This document shows positions 18,202 to 27,708 of a DNA stretch of 64,000 nt, one piece after another. Where the stretch lies: the NCBI GenBank assembly GCA_002083635.1, contig MSXP01000008.1, forward strand, positions 17,930-81,929, written 5' to 3'. The notes beneath the pieces are model-generated. The model was not told the origin of the DNA, did not search any database, and saw nothing but the letters and a program-made list of their open reading frames with translations. The position numbers and the translations under genes were made by a program. Source of the DNA: Proteobacteria bacterium ST_bin12. GTDB lineage: Bacteria > Pseudomonadota > Gammaproteobacteria > Burkholderiales > Methylophilaceae. Position 1 is the stretch's first letter; the number at the start of each line of letters is the position of its first letter.

Positions 18202-19158
18202 ATGCACAATCCACCTAAAAAACTCGAACCTAAACAATTAATCATCGCATCGCGTGAAAGTGCGCTGGCGATGTGGCAAGCCAAGCATATTCAAGCCAAG
18301 CTTAAAAAATTGTATCCTTTGTGTGAAGTGAGCATTCTGGGCATGACCACTACAGGCGACCAAATTTTAGATTCCCCTTTGGCGCGTATTGGCGGCAAAG
18401 GTTTGTTTGTGAAAGAGCTAGAAACCGCACTGGCCGATGGCAGCGCCGATTTAGCCGTGCACAGCATGAAAGATGTGCCTATGAATCTGCCAGAAGGATT
18501 TTTAATGGCCGCCACAGGCGAACGGGAAGATCCACGCGATGCATTTGTATCAAACAACTTTAAGAAATTAGACGATTTGCCAGCAGGCAGTATCGTTGGC
18601 ACATCCAGTTTGCGCCGCCAAAGCCAAATTCAGGCAAGGTTTCCTAATTTAAAAATAGAATCGCTGCGCGGCAACGTGCAAACGCGCTTGCGTAAATTAG
18701 ATGAAGGCCAATATGCTGCGATTATCTTGGCAGCCGCGGGTTTAATCCGCTTAGAATTAGGCAATCGCATTCGCCAATTTATTTCACCAGAACTCAGTAT
18801 TCCCGCAGTGGGGCAAGGTGCATTGGGCATTGAAATTAGTGCCAGCCGCACTGACTTAATTGAAATATTAGCGCCGCTTAATCATATTGATACGCAACTA
18901 TGCGTGGAAGCCGAACGCGGTATGAGTCGCGCTTTAGCGGGCAGCTGCACCGTGCCGCTTGGTGCATACGCCACACGCCAAGGCCATCGCATCAGCATCG
19001 CTGGCTTTGTCGCCAGTGTAGATGGCAAGCAAATTTTGCGCGAAAAAGTCACTGGCAGCGTTGATAATGCCGAAGCAGTTGGTCAGGAACTGGCGGCTAA
19101 ATTGGTGACAAAAGGTGCAGACAAAATATTGGCTGCGCTGGATGGTATTAAACACTAA
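18202..19158 (+). CDS. hemC: Porphobilinogen deaminase (hydroxymethylbilane synthase)
   Basis: Joins four porphobilinogens into hydroxymethylbilane for heme synthesis. The start at 18202 gives 318 residues, close to the family norm; in-frame starts at 18184 and 18091 would add an unconserved tail. The substrate loop IASRESALAMWQ, the GTSSLRRQ segment, and the cofactor-binding Cys in AGSCTVPLGAY are present. It is followed by hemD, as usual. Confidence 0.95.
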   Translation: MHNPPKKLEPKQLIIASRESALAMWQAKHIQAKLKKLYPLCEVSILGMTTTGDQILDSPLARIGGKGLFVKELETALADGSADLAVHSMKDVPMNLPEGFLMAATGEREDPRDAFVSNNFKKLDDLPAGSIVGTSSLRRQSQIQARFPNLKIESLRGNVQTRLRKLDEGQYAAIILAAAGLIRLELGNRIRQFISPELSIPAVGQGALGIEISASRTDLIEILAPLNHIDTQLCVEAERGMSRALAGSCTVPLGAYATRQGHRISIAGFVASVDGKQILREKVTGSVDNAEAVGQELAAKLVTKGADKILAALDGIKH

Positions 19159-19215
19159 TCATGTTCAAAATTACTTCCGTCGTCATTTATACGAAATCGG
19201 GAATCCATTCTTAAA

Positions 19216-20001
19216 ATGTCAACAATGCCGCTATCTGGCCTTGGTATCGCCATTACCCGCCCTGTTGACCAAGCTAAAAAACTAAGTGCATTAATTACTG
19301 CAGCAGGCGGCACAGCCATTTCATATCCGTTAATTGAAATCACACCACTAACCGATTACAGCCAGTTTGAAACGGTGATTCAAGCAATTCATGAGTACGA
19401 TTGGGCGATTTTTATCAGCAGCAATGCGGTACAAAATGGCATGCCGCGATTGGTTAATGTTGGCATGCCAGAACACCTAAAATTTGCCGCCATTGGCCCT
19501 GTTACCGCTAATGAGCTACAAAGCTTTGGGGTAAAGCAAGTGCTTACGCCATCAAGCCATATTCAAGATGGCGATGAAAGTAAGGTTCGTTTTGATTCTG
19601 AAGCTTTATTGGCGTTGCCTGAAATGCAACAAGTTAACGGTCAAAAAGTGATGATTTTTCGTGGCATCGGTGGCCGCGATGTGTTGGCAGAAAGCTTAAA
19701 AGCACGCGGTGCAATGGTTAGTTTTGCAGAGTGCTATCAACGTATTAACCCGCAAACCAATTGCGAATTATTGGCGAAACTTTATAGTGAAAAAAAACTG
19801 CACGGCATTGTGATTACCAGCAGTGAAGCCATGCGTCACTTACTGGATTTAGCGGGTGATGCCGAATGGCTAAAAAATATTACCCTATTTGTGAATCATG
19901 CACGAATTGCGAAATTGCCTTTGCAGATGAGTTTGAAAGTCTGTGTTGCCAACGCGCCTGGTGATGATGAAATGCAGGCATTAATCAGTAGTGCTTTTTA
20001 G
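19216..20001 (+). CDS. hemD: Uroporphyrinogen-III synthase
   Basis: Closes and inverts ring D of hydroxymethylbilane to make uroporphyrinogen III. It has 261 residues with the loosely conserved HemD layout: GIAITRPVDQAKKL at the start, an IFISSNAVQNG segment near 75, and ITSSEAMRHLL near 200. This family diverges strongly, so the call relies on these segments plus its place 57 nt after hemC. Confidence 0.93.
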   Translation: MSTMPLSGLGIAITRPVDQAKKLSALITAAGGTAISYPLIEITPLTDYSQFETVIQAIHEYDWAIFISSNAVQNGMPRLVNVGMPEHLKFAAIGPVTANELQSFGVKQVLTPSSHIQDGDESKVRFDSEALLALPEMQQVNGQKVMIFRGIGGRDVLAESLKARGAMVSFAECYQRINPQTNCELLAKLYSEKKLHGIVITSSEAMRHLLDLAGDAEWLKNITLFVNHARIAKLPLQMSLKVCVANAPGDDEMQALISSAF

Positions 20002-20074
20002 GCTTATTATTTGCTTATAAACTTAATTTAAGCTTAAAAGATACCCTTATGAATACAGACAAAAACCTAGTCGG

Positions 20075-20410
20075 GTGTTTAAAAGTGCTACATTTATGCA
20101 GCCTAATATTGGTGAGCCTATACGATCAGTAGTCACTGAATCGCAGCATGCAACCGTGGTTGCATGGCATATCAACCCCCAGCAAAGCATCTTGGCTCAC
20201 GTGCATCCACATGGCCAAGACACATGGACAATTATATCTGGCTGTGGGGAGTATCAATTAAATACGACTGGTGACACGCACATCATTAGTGCAGGCGATA
20301 TTGTTGTAGCGCATCAAAACGAAGTGCATGGTGTTTTTAACCATAGCAATGAGCCTCTCGTTTTTATTTCAGTAGTATGTCCGTTTGAAGCTGGCTATGC
20401 GCTAATTTAA
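20075..20410 (+). CDS. Single-domain cupin protein
   Basis: A small beta-barrel cupin of about 105-111 residues. The metal-binding motif is visible as HVHPHGQD in motif 1 and the HGVFNH part of motif 2. The start is unsure: GTG at 20075 or ATG at 20096, neither with a good ribosome-binding site. An ATG at 20049 opens in another frame (MNTDKNLVG...), which may mean the N-terminus is frameshifted. Substrate and role are unknown. It is tandem to hemD and converges with the reductase gene. Confidence 0.7.
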   Translation: MFKSATFMQPNIGEPIRSVVTESQHATVVAWHINPQQSILAHVHPHGQDTWTIISGCGEYQLNTTGDTHIISAGDIVVAHQNEVHGVFNHSNEPLVFISVVCPFEAGYALI

Positions 20411-20437
20411 AACCGAAGATGCAATAAAAAGCTGTTT

Positions 20438-21457
20438 TTAAATTTTTGGTGCAGCTGCAAACGTAAACGCATCACTAAAGAATTCCTCTGTATCTAAACC
20501 TTGTTGTATAAAAGTTTGATGTGCAATTTCGCACATGCCGGGCGCACCGCATACGTACGCTTGATGTTGACTTAACACTTCAAAATCATCTAAAACTGCT
20601 TGGTGCACAAGCCCAGTTTTGCCTTGCCAATTATCGTTTTCAGCAGGTTCAGACAACACAGGAATATAAGTAATATTAGGGGTTAAGTCTGCCCATTTTT
20701 CGCACAAATCGTGCATATATAAATCGCGCAACTGACGCGCGCCGCGATATAAAACAATGTCGCGCTGAATATTGTTATGCAGCATATGCTCAATCATACC
20801 TTTCACAGGCGCGAAACCTGTACCGCCTGCGACCATAATAATCGGCCTTTGTGAATCTTCTCTTAAGAAAAAACTGCCAAATGGCGCCTCTAATCGCAAG
20901 ATGGCTTTTTCTTGCAGCTCTTTTTCTACATATTCACTGAATACTCCGCCTGCAATTACGCGAATATGCAGCTGTAAAAAATCGCTGTCGTGCGGCGCAT
21001 TGGCGATTGAAAAAGCACGGCGTTTGCCATCTTTTAAAATAAATTCAATATACTGGCCTGCTTTAAATTGTAAGCGCTCACTTGCGGGTAGTTGCAGGTG
21101 CAGCGCAATCACATCATGTGCAAGCTGCTCTTTTTTTGCCACGCGCGCGGGCAAGATTCGTGGCTTAATACCTGCCAAACCGCCCACTTCGCGGCACTCA
21201 ATGCTTAAATCTTCCATCGGCCTTGCGCAGCATAATAGCGCATTGCCTGCAGCCAATTCAGCGTCGCTCATCGCGCTGCCCTGATAATCATCATGCATTA
21301 CTTTGCCTTGCAACAATTTGGCTTTACAAGCCCCGCAAGCACCGTTACGGCAACCGTAGGGCAAATTAATGCCTGCCTCAATCGCCGCTTGCAACACGGT
21401 TTGGCTGGGGCGCACATCAAAAGTATGTCCGCTATTTTTAATGGTCACTTTATGCAT
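20438..21457 (-). CDS. 2Fe-2S ferredoxin / FAD-NAD(P)H oxidoreductase
   Basis: A 339-residue fusion. The N-terminal plant-type ferredoxin domain holds cluster Cys C36, C41, C44 and C76 (GCRNGACGACK...LLCCARP). A ferredoxin-NADP reductase module follows, with FAD motif RAFSIANAP and nucleotide motif MVAGGTGFAPVKGM. Homologues in betaproteobacteria are usually labelled CDP-6-deoxy-delta-3,4-glucoseen reductase, but no sugar-biosynthesis genes lie nearby, so the true electron acceptor is open. Confidence 0.85.
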   Translation of the reverse strand: MHKVTIKNSGHTFDVRPSQTVLQAAIEAGINLPYGCRNGACGACKAKLLQGKVMHDDYQGSAMSDAELAAGNALLCCARPMEDLSIECREVGGLAGIKPRILPARVAKKEQLAHDVIALHLQLPASERLQFKAGQYIEFILKDGKRRAFSIANAPHDSDFLQLHIRVIAGGVFSEYVEKELQEKAILRLEAPFGSFFLREDSQRPIIMVAGGTGFAPVKGMIEHMLHNNIQRDIVLYRGARQLRDLYMHDLCEKWADLTPNITYIPVLSEPAENDNWQGKTGLVHQAVLDDFEVLSQHQAYVCGAPGMCEIAHQTFIQQGLDTEEFFSDAFTFAAAPKI

Positions 21458-21479
21458 TTTTATCGTACTTTTTTAAAAA

Positions 21480-21935
21480 TTACTTTTTGGGATTATCGTC
21501 TTGCACATGCGTGTATTCGCCTTCAATCACATCATCGTTAGCGGCACGTGCATCAGGGCTGGCTTGGTATGGTTGTTGAAACGGTTGTTCGTATTGGTTA
21601 GTCGTGGCATTTGGATTTTGCTTACTGATTGGTATTAATAGCAAAACTACCGCTATCATATCGGTCATCACACCAGGAATAATTAACAACACACCCGCCA
21701 CCATATTACGCGCGCTGCCCAGCATGGTTTTAACAGGATTACCGCCAGATGTCAGACTTTGCATCATTTTAGCTGTTAACAATAACTTTTCGCCGCGAAT
21801 CAGTTGTAAGCCCAAGTAAGCTATGACGACTAAATAGAGCAATACCCACCAGCCATATTCATCTGCAAGGCTTATTAGCAGAAATAGTTCGGCAAATGGA
21901 AAAGCGAGTAAAATTAAACCTATTAAAAAACGCAT
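21480..21935 (-). CDS. fxsA: FxsA family membrane protein
   Basis: A 151-residue inner-membrane protein with three to four hydrophobic helices in the first 110 residues and the FxsA layout: FPFAELFLLI at the start and LIIPGVMTDMIAVVLLL near 85-105. The tail is polar and charged. In E. coli FxsA (SuppF) eases F-exclusion of phage T7; its normal role is unclear. It starts the minus-strand pair with the oxidoreductase, 22 nt apart. Confidence 0.85.
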   Translation of the reverse strand: MRFLIGLILLAFPFAELFLLISLADEYGWWVLLYLVVIAYLGLQLIRGEKLLLTAKMMQSLTSGGNPVKTMLGSARNMVAGVLLIIPGVMTDMIAVVLLLIPISKQNPNATTNQYEQPFQQPYQASPDARAANDDVIEGEYTHVQDDNPKK

Positions 21936-22018
21936 ATCTTAAGAACTTTCTATCCAATTGTTTTCACTAATTGGGGGTTAAATGCAGTATTTGCAACTGC
22001 TAGCATTTACTCTGAAAG

Positions 22019-23695
22019 ATGGAGCATTATTTGAAACACCTACTAAATAGCATTGTAATCGTTTTTATGACAACGCTTGTAACCCCTTTGTTACATGCCG
22101 CAGATAGCAATTTAACTGGCAAAAACGCTTTTGTTGAAGAGATTCAAGAAGATGAGTTTTTATCGCCAGATGTTGCGTTTAAGCTTAACTTAACGGTAAT
22201 AGACGCGCAAAATTTAAATGCCAATTTTAAAATAGTGCCTGGTTATTATTTGTATAAAGAGCGCATTAGGTTTGTAATTAAGGATGCCAGCACAGGCAAA
22301 ATTGAACAGATTAACTTGCCCGCAGGCGATATAAAAAATGACCCGAATTTTGGTAAGCAGGAAGTTTATCACCAGGAATTCGATGCAAAAATAGTGTTAA
22401 GTACCGCTAATATCAGTGCCGCGAGCAACCCTGTTATTCATGCCACTTATCAAGGTTGCAGTGAAAAAGGTTTATGTTATGCGCCTGTTACCAAAGTGAT
22501 TGAAATTGCGCTACTTGATAGCGGTAACAATGCCAGCGCCAGCGTTGTTACTAGCTCAGATGATGACAAAACGACTCAAGCACTAAAAGGCGGCAATTTG
22601 TGGCTAATTATCGGTGTATTTTTTGTCGCGGGCCTATTGCTATCATTTACGCCTTGCGTGTTACCAATGATTCCAATTTTATCTAGCATCATTGTTGGTA
22701 GCCAAAACAAACAATCCAGCCAAGCAAAAAGCGGCAAAGCGTGCAAATTACATTCTTTCGGCTTATCTGTAGCCTATGTATTGGGTATGGCACTTAGCTA
22801 CACACTGGCAGGTATTGCGGCAGGTTTATCGGGCAATCTGCTCAGCCAATCTTTACAAAACGCTTGGGTTTTAGGTGCAACGGCCTTAGTTTTTGTGGCT
22901 TTGGCTTTCTCTATGTTTGGCTTTTACGAACTAAAATTACCAGCGATAATCGAGAACAAAATATTGGGCGCAAGCCAAAAATTAAAAGGTGGCGAATTTT
23001 TAGGCGTTTTTATCATGGGTGTGCTATCTGCATTAATTGTTAGCCCATGCGTTGCCGCACCATTGGCAGGCGCACTGATTTATATTGGCCAAACCCATAA
23101 TGTGTTGCTGGGCGGTGTAGGCTTATTTGCCTTGGCCGTCGGCATGGGCGTGCCTTTGTTGCTGATTGGTGCATCTGCCGGTAGCTTGCTGCCAAAAGCA
23201 GGTAGCTGGATGACAGTTGTGCGGAACTTTTTTGGTGTATTAATGTTGGCAATGGCGGCTTACTTAGTATGGCCTGTATTGCCTAGCGCGATTACGCAAC
23301 CAGTCAACAAATTATTAGGCGCATCTGCTGAACACAACTTACCTTTTGCACGTGTTAAAAGCGTGGCTGAGCTAGACGCGGCAATTGCATCGGCAAACGG
23401 CAAAACAGTGATGCTGGATTTTTATGCCGATTGGTGCGTAGCTTGTAAAGAAATGGAAAAATTCACTTTTAGCGATAGCACCATACAAGCCGCACTAAAA
23501 AACACGGTTTTACTACAAGTCGATGTCACTGAAAATAATGACGATGACCAAGCGTTACTCAAGCGCTTTGGATTATTTGGTCCGCCTGGCATTATCTTTT
23601 TTGATGCTGCTGGTAATGAAATAAAACCCAAAGTCATTGGCTATAAAAATGTCGCCCAATTTACGCAAATACTTAATAAAGTGAATGCTCAATAA
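22019..23695 (+). CDS. dsbD: Thiol:disulfide interchange protein DsbD
   Basis: Moves electrons from cytoplasmic thioredoxin across the inner membrane to reduce periplasmic proteins. All three redox modules are there: a signal peptide, the periplasmic alpha domain (CSEKGLCYAP), an eight-helix core with Cys in FTPCVLPMIP and VSPCVAAPL, and a C-terminal thioredoxin domain (DWCVACKEM). The 558 residues match the family. Its stop overlaps the start of a TlpA-type thioredoxin gene by one base. Confidence 0.95.
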   Translation: MEHYLKHLLNSIVIVFMTTLVTPLLHAADSNLTGKNAFVEEIQEDEFLSPDVAFKLNLTVIDAQNLNANFKIVPGYYLYKERIRFVIKDASTGKIEQINLPAGDIKNDPNFGKQEVYHQEFDAKIVLSTANISAASNPVIHATYQGCSEKGLCYAPVTKVIEIALLDSGNNASASVVTSSDDDKTTQALKGGNLWLIIGVFFVAGLLLSFTPCVLPMIPILSSIIVGSQNKQSSQAKSGKACKLHSFGLSVAYVLGMALSYTLAGIAAGLSGNLLSQSLQNAWVLGATALVFVALAFSMFGFYELKLPAIIENKILGASQKLKGGEFLGVFIMGVLSALIVSPCVAAPLAGALIYIGQTHNVLLGGVGLFALAVGMGVPLLLIGASAGSLLPKAGSWMTVVRNFFGVLMLAMAAYLVWPVLPSAITQPVNKLLGASAEHNLPFARVKSVAELDAAIASANGKTVMLDFYADWCVACKEMEKFTFSDSTIQAALKNTVLLQVDVTENNDDDQALLKRFGLFGPPGIIFFDAAGNEIKPKVIGYKNVAQFTQILNKVNAQ

Positions 23696-24237
23696 TGTTG
23701 AACCAACTCAAAACACCGTTTTTTTATCTGGTCTTAATCGCCTCACTTGGTTTTGCCATCTTTTATTTTTTTCTTAACCCACAAACTCAATTAGGTAAAG
23801 AGTCAAACCAAGGCATGTCGACACAAGCTTTGTTTACGGCAAATTTCCCAGATGAAAACAACAAACCACAGCCTTTAAGCCAATATGAGGGCAAAGTTGT
23901 CGTGCTTAATTTTTGGGCTAGCTGGTGCGAGCCCTGTCGCGAAGAAATGCCTGAGCTTTCCGAATTAAATTTGGCCTATAACGACAAAAATGTAGTGGTT
24001 CTAGGTATGGCGATTGAAGATGTTGCTGCGATTAACGACTTTTTAAAAGAGACTAAAGTCAGCTACCCTTTATTTGCGGCAGATGTACAAGGTATGGATA
24101 TCGCCGCCAGTCTTGGCAATGATAAAGGCGTTTTGCCCTACACGGTGATTATTAAAGCAGACGGTACGGTGGCTAAAACCTATTTTGGTCGCATCACTAA
24201 ACCGTTATTAGAACAAACCTTGAAAACTATTCTATAG
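23695..24237 (+). CDS. TlpA/ResA-type membrane-anchored thioredoxin
   Basis: A 180-residue periplasmic thiol reductase with an N-terminal membrane anchor (about 8-28) and a thioredoxin-like domain with active site WCEPC (C78, C81) and a cis-Pro region LPYTVI. Overlap of its ATG with the dsbD stop shows translational coupling, so DsbD is probably its electron donor. Proteins of this type often serve cytochrome c maturation, but no ccm genes are nearby. Confidence 0.9.
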   Translation: MLNQLKTPFFYLVLIASLGFAIFYFFLNPQTQLGKESNQGMSTQALFTANFPDENNKPQPLSQYEGKVVVLNFWASWCEPCREEMPELSELNLAYNDKNVVVLGMAIEDVAAINDFLKETKVSYPLFAADVQGMDIAASLGNDKGVLPYTVIIKADGTVAKTYFGRITKPLLEQTLKTIL

Positions 24238-24436
24238 CGCTGTTTTTTGCCTTATTGTAAAATAATAGTTAGCATTCAAACACTTAAGACCAATTCAACC
24301 ATTAACTTCGCTTAAACTTCATCTAACTACGGTGAATTTGCTGGACAAATTCTTTTAAGTTCGGCAAACTTGTCGTTATGAAAGTTCGTCAAAAATCGGC
24401 AAAATATCATGCAAAACACAATATTAATGGTGCTAA

Positions 24437-24892
24437 ATGAGCGCTAAATCAATATTAGTGTTGCATGGGCCTAACTTAAATCTACTTGGCCTACGCGAGC
24501 CAGAGCACTATGGCAATTTAACACTTGCTGCGATTAATGCACAATTAGTAGCGATTGCGCAGCAAAATGCTGTTAATTTAGAGACATTCCAAAGTAATAG
24601 CGAAGCGGATATTGTCGCCAAAATACAATCTCACGCTGTTAATACCGTCGATTTTATTGTAATTAACCCTGCCGCTTTTACCCATACATCTGTTGCGATT
24701 CGCGACGCACTTTCAGCCATTAAAACGCCTTTTATCGAAGTGCATTTATCCAATGTATTCGCGCGGGAGAGTTTTAGGCATCACTCTTATTTTAGCGATA
24801 TTGCTGTTGGCGTGATTAGCGGCTTAGGCGCCGAAGGTTACCGCGCAGCTTTGCAGTACGCGATTCATTATTCCAATAAAAAAACCGCATAA
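24437..24892 (+). CDS. aroQ: Type II 3-dehydroquinate dehydratase
   Basis: Third step of the shikimate pathway. It has 151 residues with HGPNLNLLGLREPEHYG (active-site loop with the catalytic Arg and Tyr), INPAAFTHTSVAIRDAL and the C-terminal SGLGAEGYRAAL segment. It is the first gene of the aroQ-accB-accC-prmA cluster seen across betaproteobacteria. The 198 nt upstream to tlpA show no clear terminator. Confidence 0.95.
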   Translation: MSAKSILVLHGPNLNLLGLREPEHYGNLTLAAINAQLVAIAQQNAVNLETFQSNSEADIVAKIQSHAVNTVDFIVINPAAFTHTSVAIRDALSAIKTPFIEVHLSNVFARESFRHHSYFSDIAVGVISGLGAEGYRAALQYAIHYSNKKTA

Positions 24893-24958
24893 ACTCGTCT
24901 TAAGCATTATTTTTAACTCAACACTTACAATCAAAACTAAGTTAACAAAGAGGTTATT

Positions 24959-25414
24959 ATGGATTTACGTAAACTTAAAAAATTAATCGATTTGGTAGAG
25001 AAGTCTGGCATTTCTGAGCTGGAGCTTACCGAAGGTGAAGAAAAAGTACGCATCAGCCGTGCGCTGATGCCTAACAGCGCACCTGTGATGCAATATATGG
25101 CTGCGCCGCAACAGGCAGCACCTGCCTCACATGCTGCACCTGTACCAACAGCCGCCGCACCCGTTGTGGCTGAAGTTGAAGGCCATACCGTTAAATCACC
25201 AATGGTGGGTACGTTTTACCGCTCATCATCACCTGATGCAAAACCGTTTGTAGACGTGGGTAGCAAAGTGGCTGTGGGTGATACACTATGTATTATCGAA
25301 GCCATGAAGCTGCTTAATGAAATTGAATGCGACGTTGCTGGTGTGGTGAAGAAAATATTGTTAGAAAACGGTCAGCCAGTTGAATACGGCGAACCATTGT
25401 TTGTTATTGAATAA
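24959..25414 (+). CDS. accB: Biotin carboxyl carrier protein of acetyl-CoA carboxylase
   Basis: Carries biotin between the carboxylase and transferase subunits for fatty-acid synthesis. It has 151 residues: an N-terminal helical segment (MDLRKLKKLIDLVEKS), an Ala/Pro linker (40-72), and a biotinyl domain in which K117 of EAMKL is the biotin attachment site. An AGAGG site precedes the ATG. accC follows after 20 nt. Confidence 0.97.
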   Translation: MDLRKLKKLIDLVEKSGISELELTEGEEKVRISRALMPNSAPVMQYMAAPQQAAPASHAAPVPTAAAPVVAEVEGHTVKSPMVGTFYRSSSPDAKPFVDVGSKVAVGDTLCIIEAMKLLNEIECDVAGVVKKILLENGQPVEYGEPLFVIE

Positions 25415-25434
25415 TTGCGATTGGTTGATTAACT

Positions 25435-26784
25435 ATGTTTGAAAAGATACTAATCGCTAACCGCGGTGAAATAGCACTCCGCGTACAACGTGCTTGCCGC
25501 GAGCTTGGCATTAAAACGGTTGCTGTGCATTCCGTTGCCGATAAAGATGCTAAGTACGTTAAATTGGCTGATGAATCGGTATGTATTGGCCCTGCGCCCT
25601 CCAATTTAAGTTATTTAAATATTCCAGCAGTGATTAGCGCTGCCGAAATGACTGACGCGCAAGCAATTCACCCTGGTTATGGATTTTTATCCGAAAATGC
25701 CGATTTTGCAGAACGTGTAGAGCAAAGCGGCTTTATTTTTATTGGCCCACGTGCAGAAACTATTCGCTTAATGGGCGATAAAGTATCAGCCAAAGATGCC
25801 ATGAAAAAAGCAGGCGTGCCATGTGTTCCTGGCTCAGAAGGCGCATTGCCAGACGACCCAATCGAAATTATTAAGACTGCTAAAAAAGTGGGCTACCCAG
25901 TCATTATTAAAGCAGCTGGCGGTGGTGGTGGTCGTGGTATGCGCGTGGTACATACCGAAGCAGCATTAGTCAATGCGGTGAATATGACCAAGGCAGAAGC
26001 GCAAGCGGCTTTTGGTAACCCCATGGTATACATGGAAAAGTTTTTAGAAAATCCACGCCATATTGAAATACAGATTTTGGCCGACCAACACGGCAACGCC
26101 GTTTATTTAGGTGACCGCGATTGCTCTATGCAACGCCGCCATCAAAAAATTATCGAAGAAGCGCCATCTCCGCTATTAAGCCCTAGAATTCGCGATAAAA
26201 TCGGCGAACGTTGCGCAGAAGCTTGCCGCAAAATTAAATATCGCGGTGCTGGTACATTTGAATTTTTGTACGAAAATGGTGAATTTTACTTTATTGAGAT
26301 GAATACGCGCTTGCAAGTTGAGCACACTGTGACAGAGATGATTACAGGCATCGACTTAGTTCAGCAACAAATTTTTGTAGCTGCAGGCGAAAAACTTGCA
26401 TTCCGTCAACGTGATATTGTTCTGCGCGGCCACGCTATTGAATGCCGCATTAACGCCGAAGATCCTTATAGTTTCGTGCCGTCTCCAGGCAAGTTAACCA
26501 CATTTCATATGCCAGGTGGCCCAGGTGTGCGTATCGATACCCATGCTTACGCGGGCTATGTGGTACCGCCCAATTACGATTCAATGATAGGCAAGCTGAT
26601 TACCTATGGCGCAACACGCGAGCAGGCGATTGCGCGCATGCGTATCGCTTTATCAGAAATGTTGGTGGACGGTATCAAAACCAACATTCCCCTGCATGCC
26701 GATTTAATGGCAGATGCAGCGTTTCATTTAGGCGGCACTAGCATTCATTATCTTGAACAAAAATTAGGTATTAGCCATAAATAA
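25435..26784 (+). CDS. accC: Biotin carboxylase subunit of acetyl-CoA carboxylase
   Basis: ATP-grasp enzyme that carboxylates the biotin on AccB. It has 449 residues, normal length, with KILIANRGEIALRV at the start, the glycine-rich ATP loop AAGGGGGRGMRVV, and FIEMNTRLQVEHTVTE near 285-300. It is operonic with accB. prmA follows after 24 nt. Confidence 0.97.
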   Translation: MFEKILIANRGEIALRVQRACRELGIKTVAVHSVADKDAKYVKLADESVCIGPAPSNLSYLNIPAVISAAEMTDAQAIHPGYGFLSENADFAERVEQSGFIFIGPRAETIRLMGDKVSAKDAMKKAGVPCVPGSEGALPDDPIEIIKTAKKVGYPVIIKAAGGGGGRGMRVVHTEAALVNAVNMTKAEAQAAFGNPMVYMEKFLENPRHIEIQILADQHGNAVYLGDRDCSMQRRHQKIIEEAPSPLLSPRIRDKIGERCAEACRKIKYRGAGTFEFLYENGEFYFIEMNTRLQVEHTVTEMITGIDLVQQQIFVAAGEKLAFRQRDIVLRGHAIECRINAEDPYSFVPSPGKLTTFHMPGGPGVRIDTHAYAGYVVPPNYDSMIGKLITYGATREQAIARMRIALSEMLVDGIKTNIPLHADLMADAAFHLGGTSIHYLEQKLGISHK

Positions 26785-26808
26785 TCTAAGTACTGGTGAC
26801 AAAAACTG

Positions 26809-27708
26809 ATGGTGTGGCTATTACTTAAAATTCAGGCAAACGAACAAAATGCAGACAGCGTTAGTGATGCATTAATGGATTTGGGTGCATTATCGGCCAG
26901 CATTGAAGATGCATTTGCTGAAACATCCGCCGAGCAAGCTATTTTTGGTGAACCTGGTGACCCTCCTCCTGGTATTTGGCAACAAAATATCGTCACCGCC
27001 ATGTTTGACGCTAACACAAATGTTGAGCAAGTGATTGAAACATTAAGCGCAGCAACCGAAATTGCTCATTTTCAATACAGCACTGAGTTAATTGAAGAAC
27101 AAGATTGGGTGCGCGCCACACAAGCGCAATTTGAGCCGATCAAAATCACGGATAAATTATGGATAGTGCCAACTTGGCACCAATCTAGCTGGCAAGAAAG
27201 TGCGCAGAATGACGCGATTAATATTATTTTGGACCCGGGCTTGGCTTTTGGCACGGGTAGCCATCCCACTACGCATTTATGCTTAGAATGGCTGACGAAG
27301 ACAATGCCAGCGCACTCAGTTTTAGATTACGGTTGCGGCTCAGGCATTTTGGCAATCGCCGCCAAAAAGTTAGGTGCACAAGAAGTTGTTGGCGTAGATA
27401 TTGACGAACAAGCCATTGTTGCCAGTCATTACAACGCAGAACAGAACCAAGTTGATGTACAGTTTTATGATGCCAATGCATTTGCACATCATACGTTTGA
27501 TGTCGTTGTTGCCAATATTTTATCTAGCGCCCTGATGGTGCTGGCGCCAGTTTTAGCCAAATATTGCAAGCAAGGTGGTCAACTCGCTTTATCTGGCATT
27601 TTAGAAACCCAAACTGAGGCACTCACAGAGCGCTATAGTGAGTGGTTCGTTATGGATGCGCCGCGCCAACTAGATGCTTGGATATTGCTCACCGGCATTA
27701 AAAAATGA
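26809..27708 (+). CDS. prmA: Ribosomal protein L11 methyltransferase
   Basis: Trimethylates ribosomal protein L11 using S-adenosylmethionine. It has 299 residues: an N-terminal substrate-recognition domain, linker, and Rossmann methyltransferase with DPGLAFGTGSHPTT and the SAM loop LDYGCGSGILAIAA, then the NIL motif (VVANILSSALM). Its stop overlaps the next gene's ATG by 4 nt (ATGA). Confidence 0.95.
   Translation: MVWLLLKIQANEQNADSVSDALMDLGALSASIEDAFAETSAEQAIFGEPGDPPPGIWQQNIVTAMFDANTNVEQVIETLSAATEIAHFQYSTELIEEQDWVRATQAQFEPIKITDKLWIVPTWHQSSWQESAQNDAINIILDPGLAFGTGSHPTTHLCLEWLTKTMPAHSVLDYGCGSGILAIAAKKLGAQEVVGVDIDEQAIVASHYNAEQNQVDVQFYDANAFAHHTFDVVVANILSSALMVLAPVLAKYCKQGGQLALSGILETQTEALTERYSEWFVMDAPRQLDAWILLTGIKK

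Noticed and set aside
20772..21284. 170-codon open frame on the plus strand, antisense to the ferredoxin-reductase gene
   Set aside because: The opposite strand encodes a protein with clear Fe-S, FAD and NAD motifs; the antisense product is Ser/Cys-rich without domain features and is a shadow.
24378..24440. 20-codon ORF (MKVRQKSAKYHAKHN...) overlapping the aroQ start
   Set aside because: It has no ribosome-binding site and no peptide features; the overlap with the aroQ ATG looks accidental.
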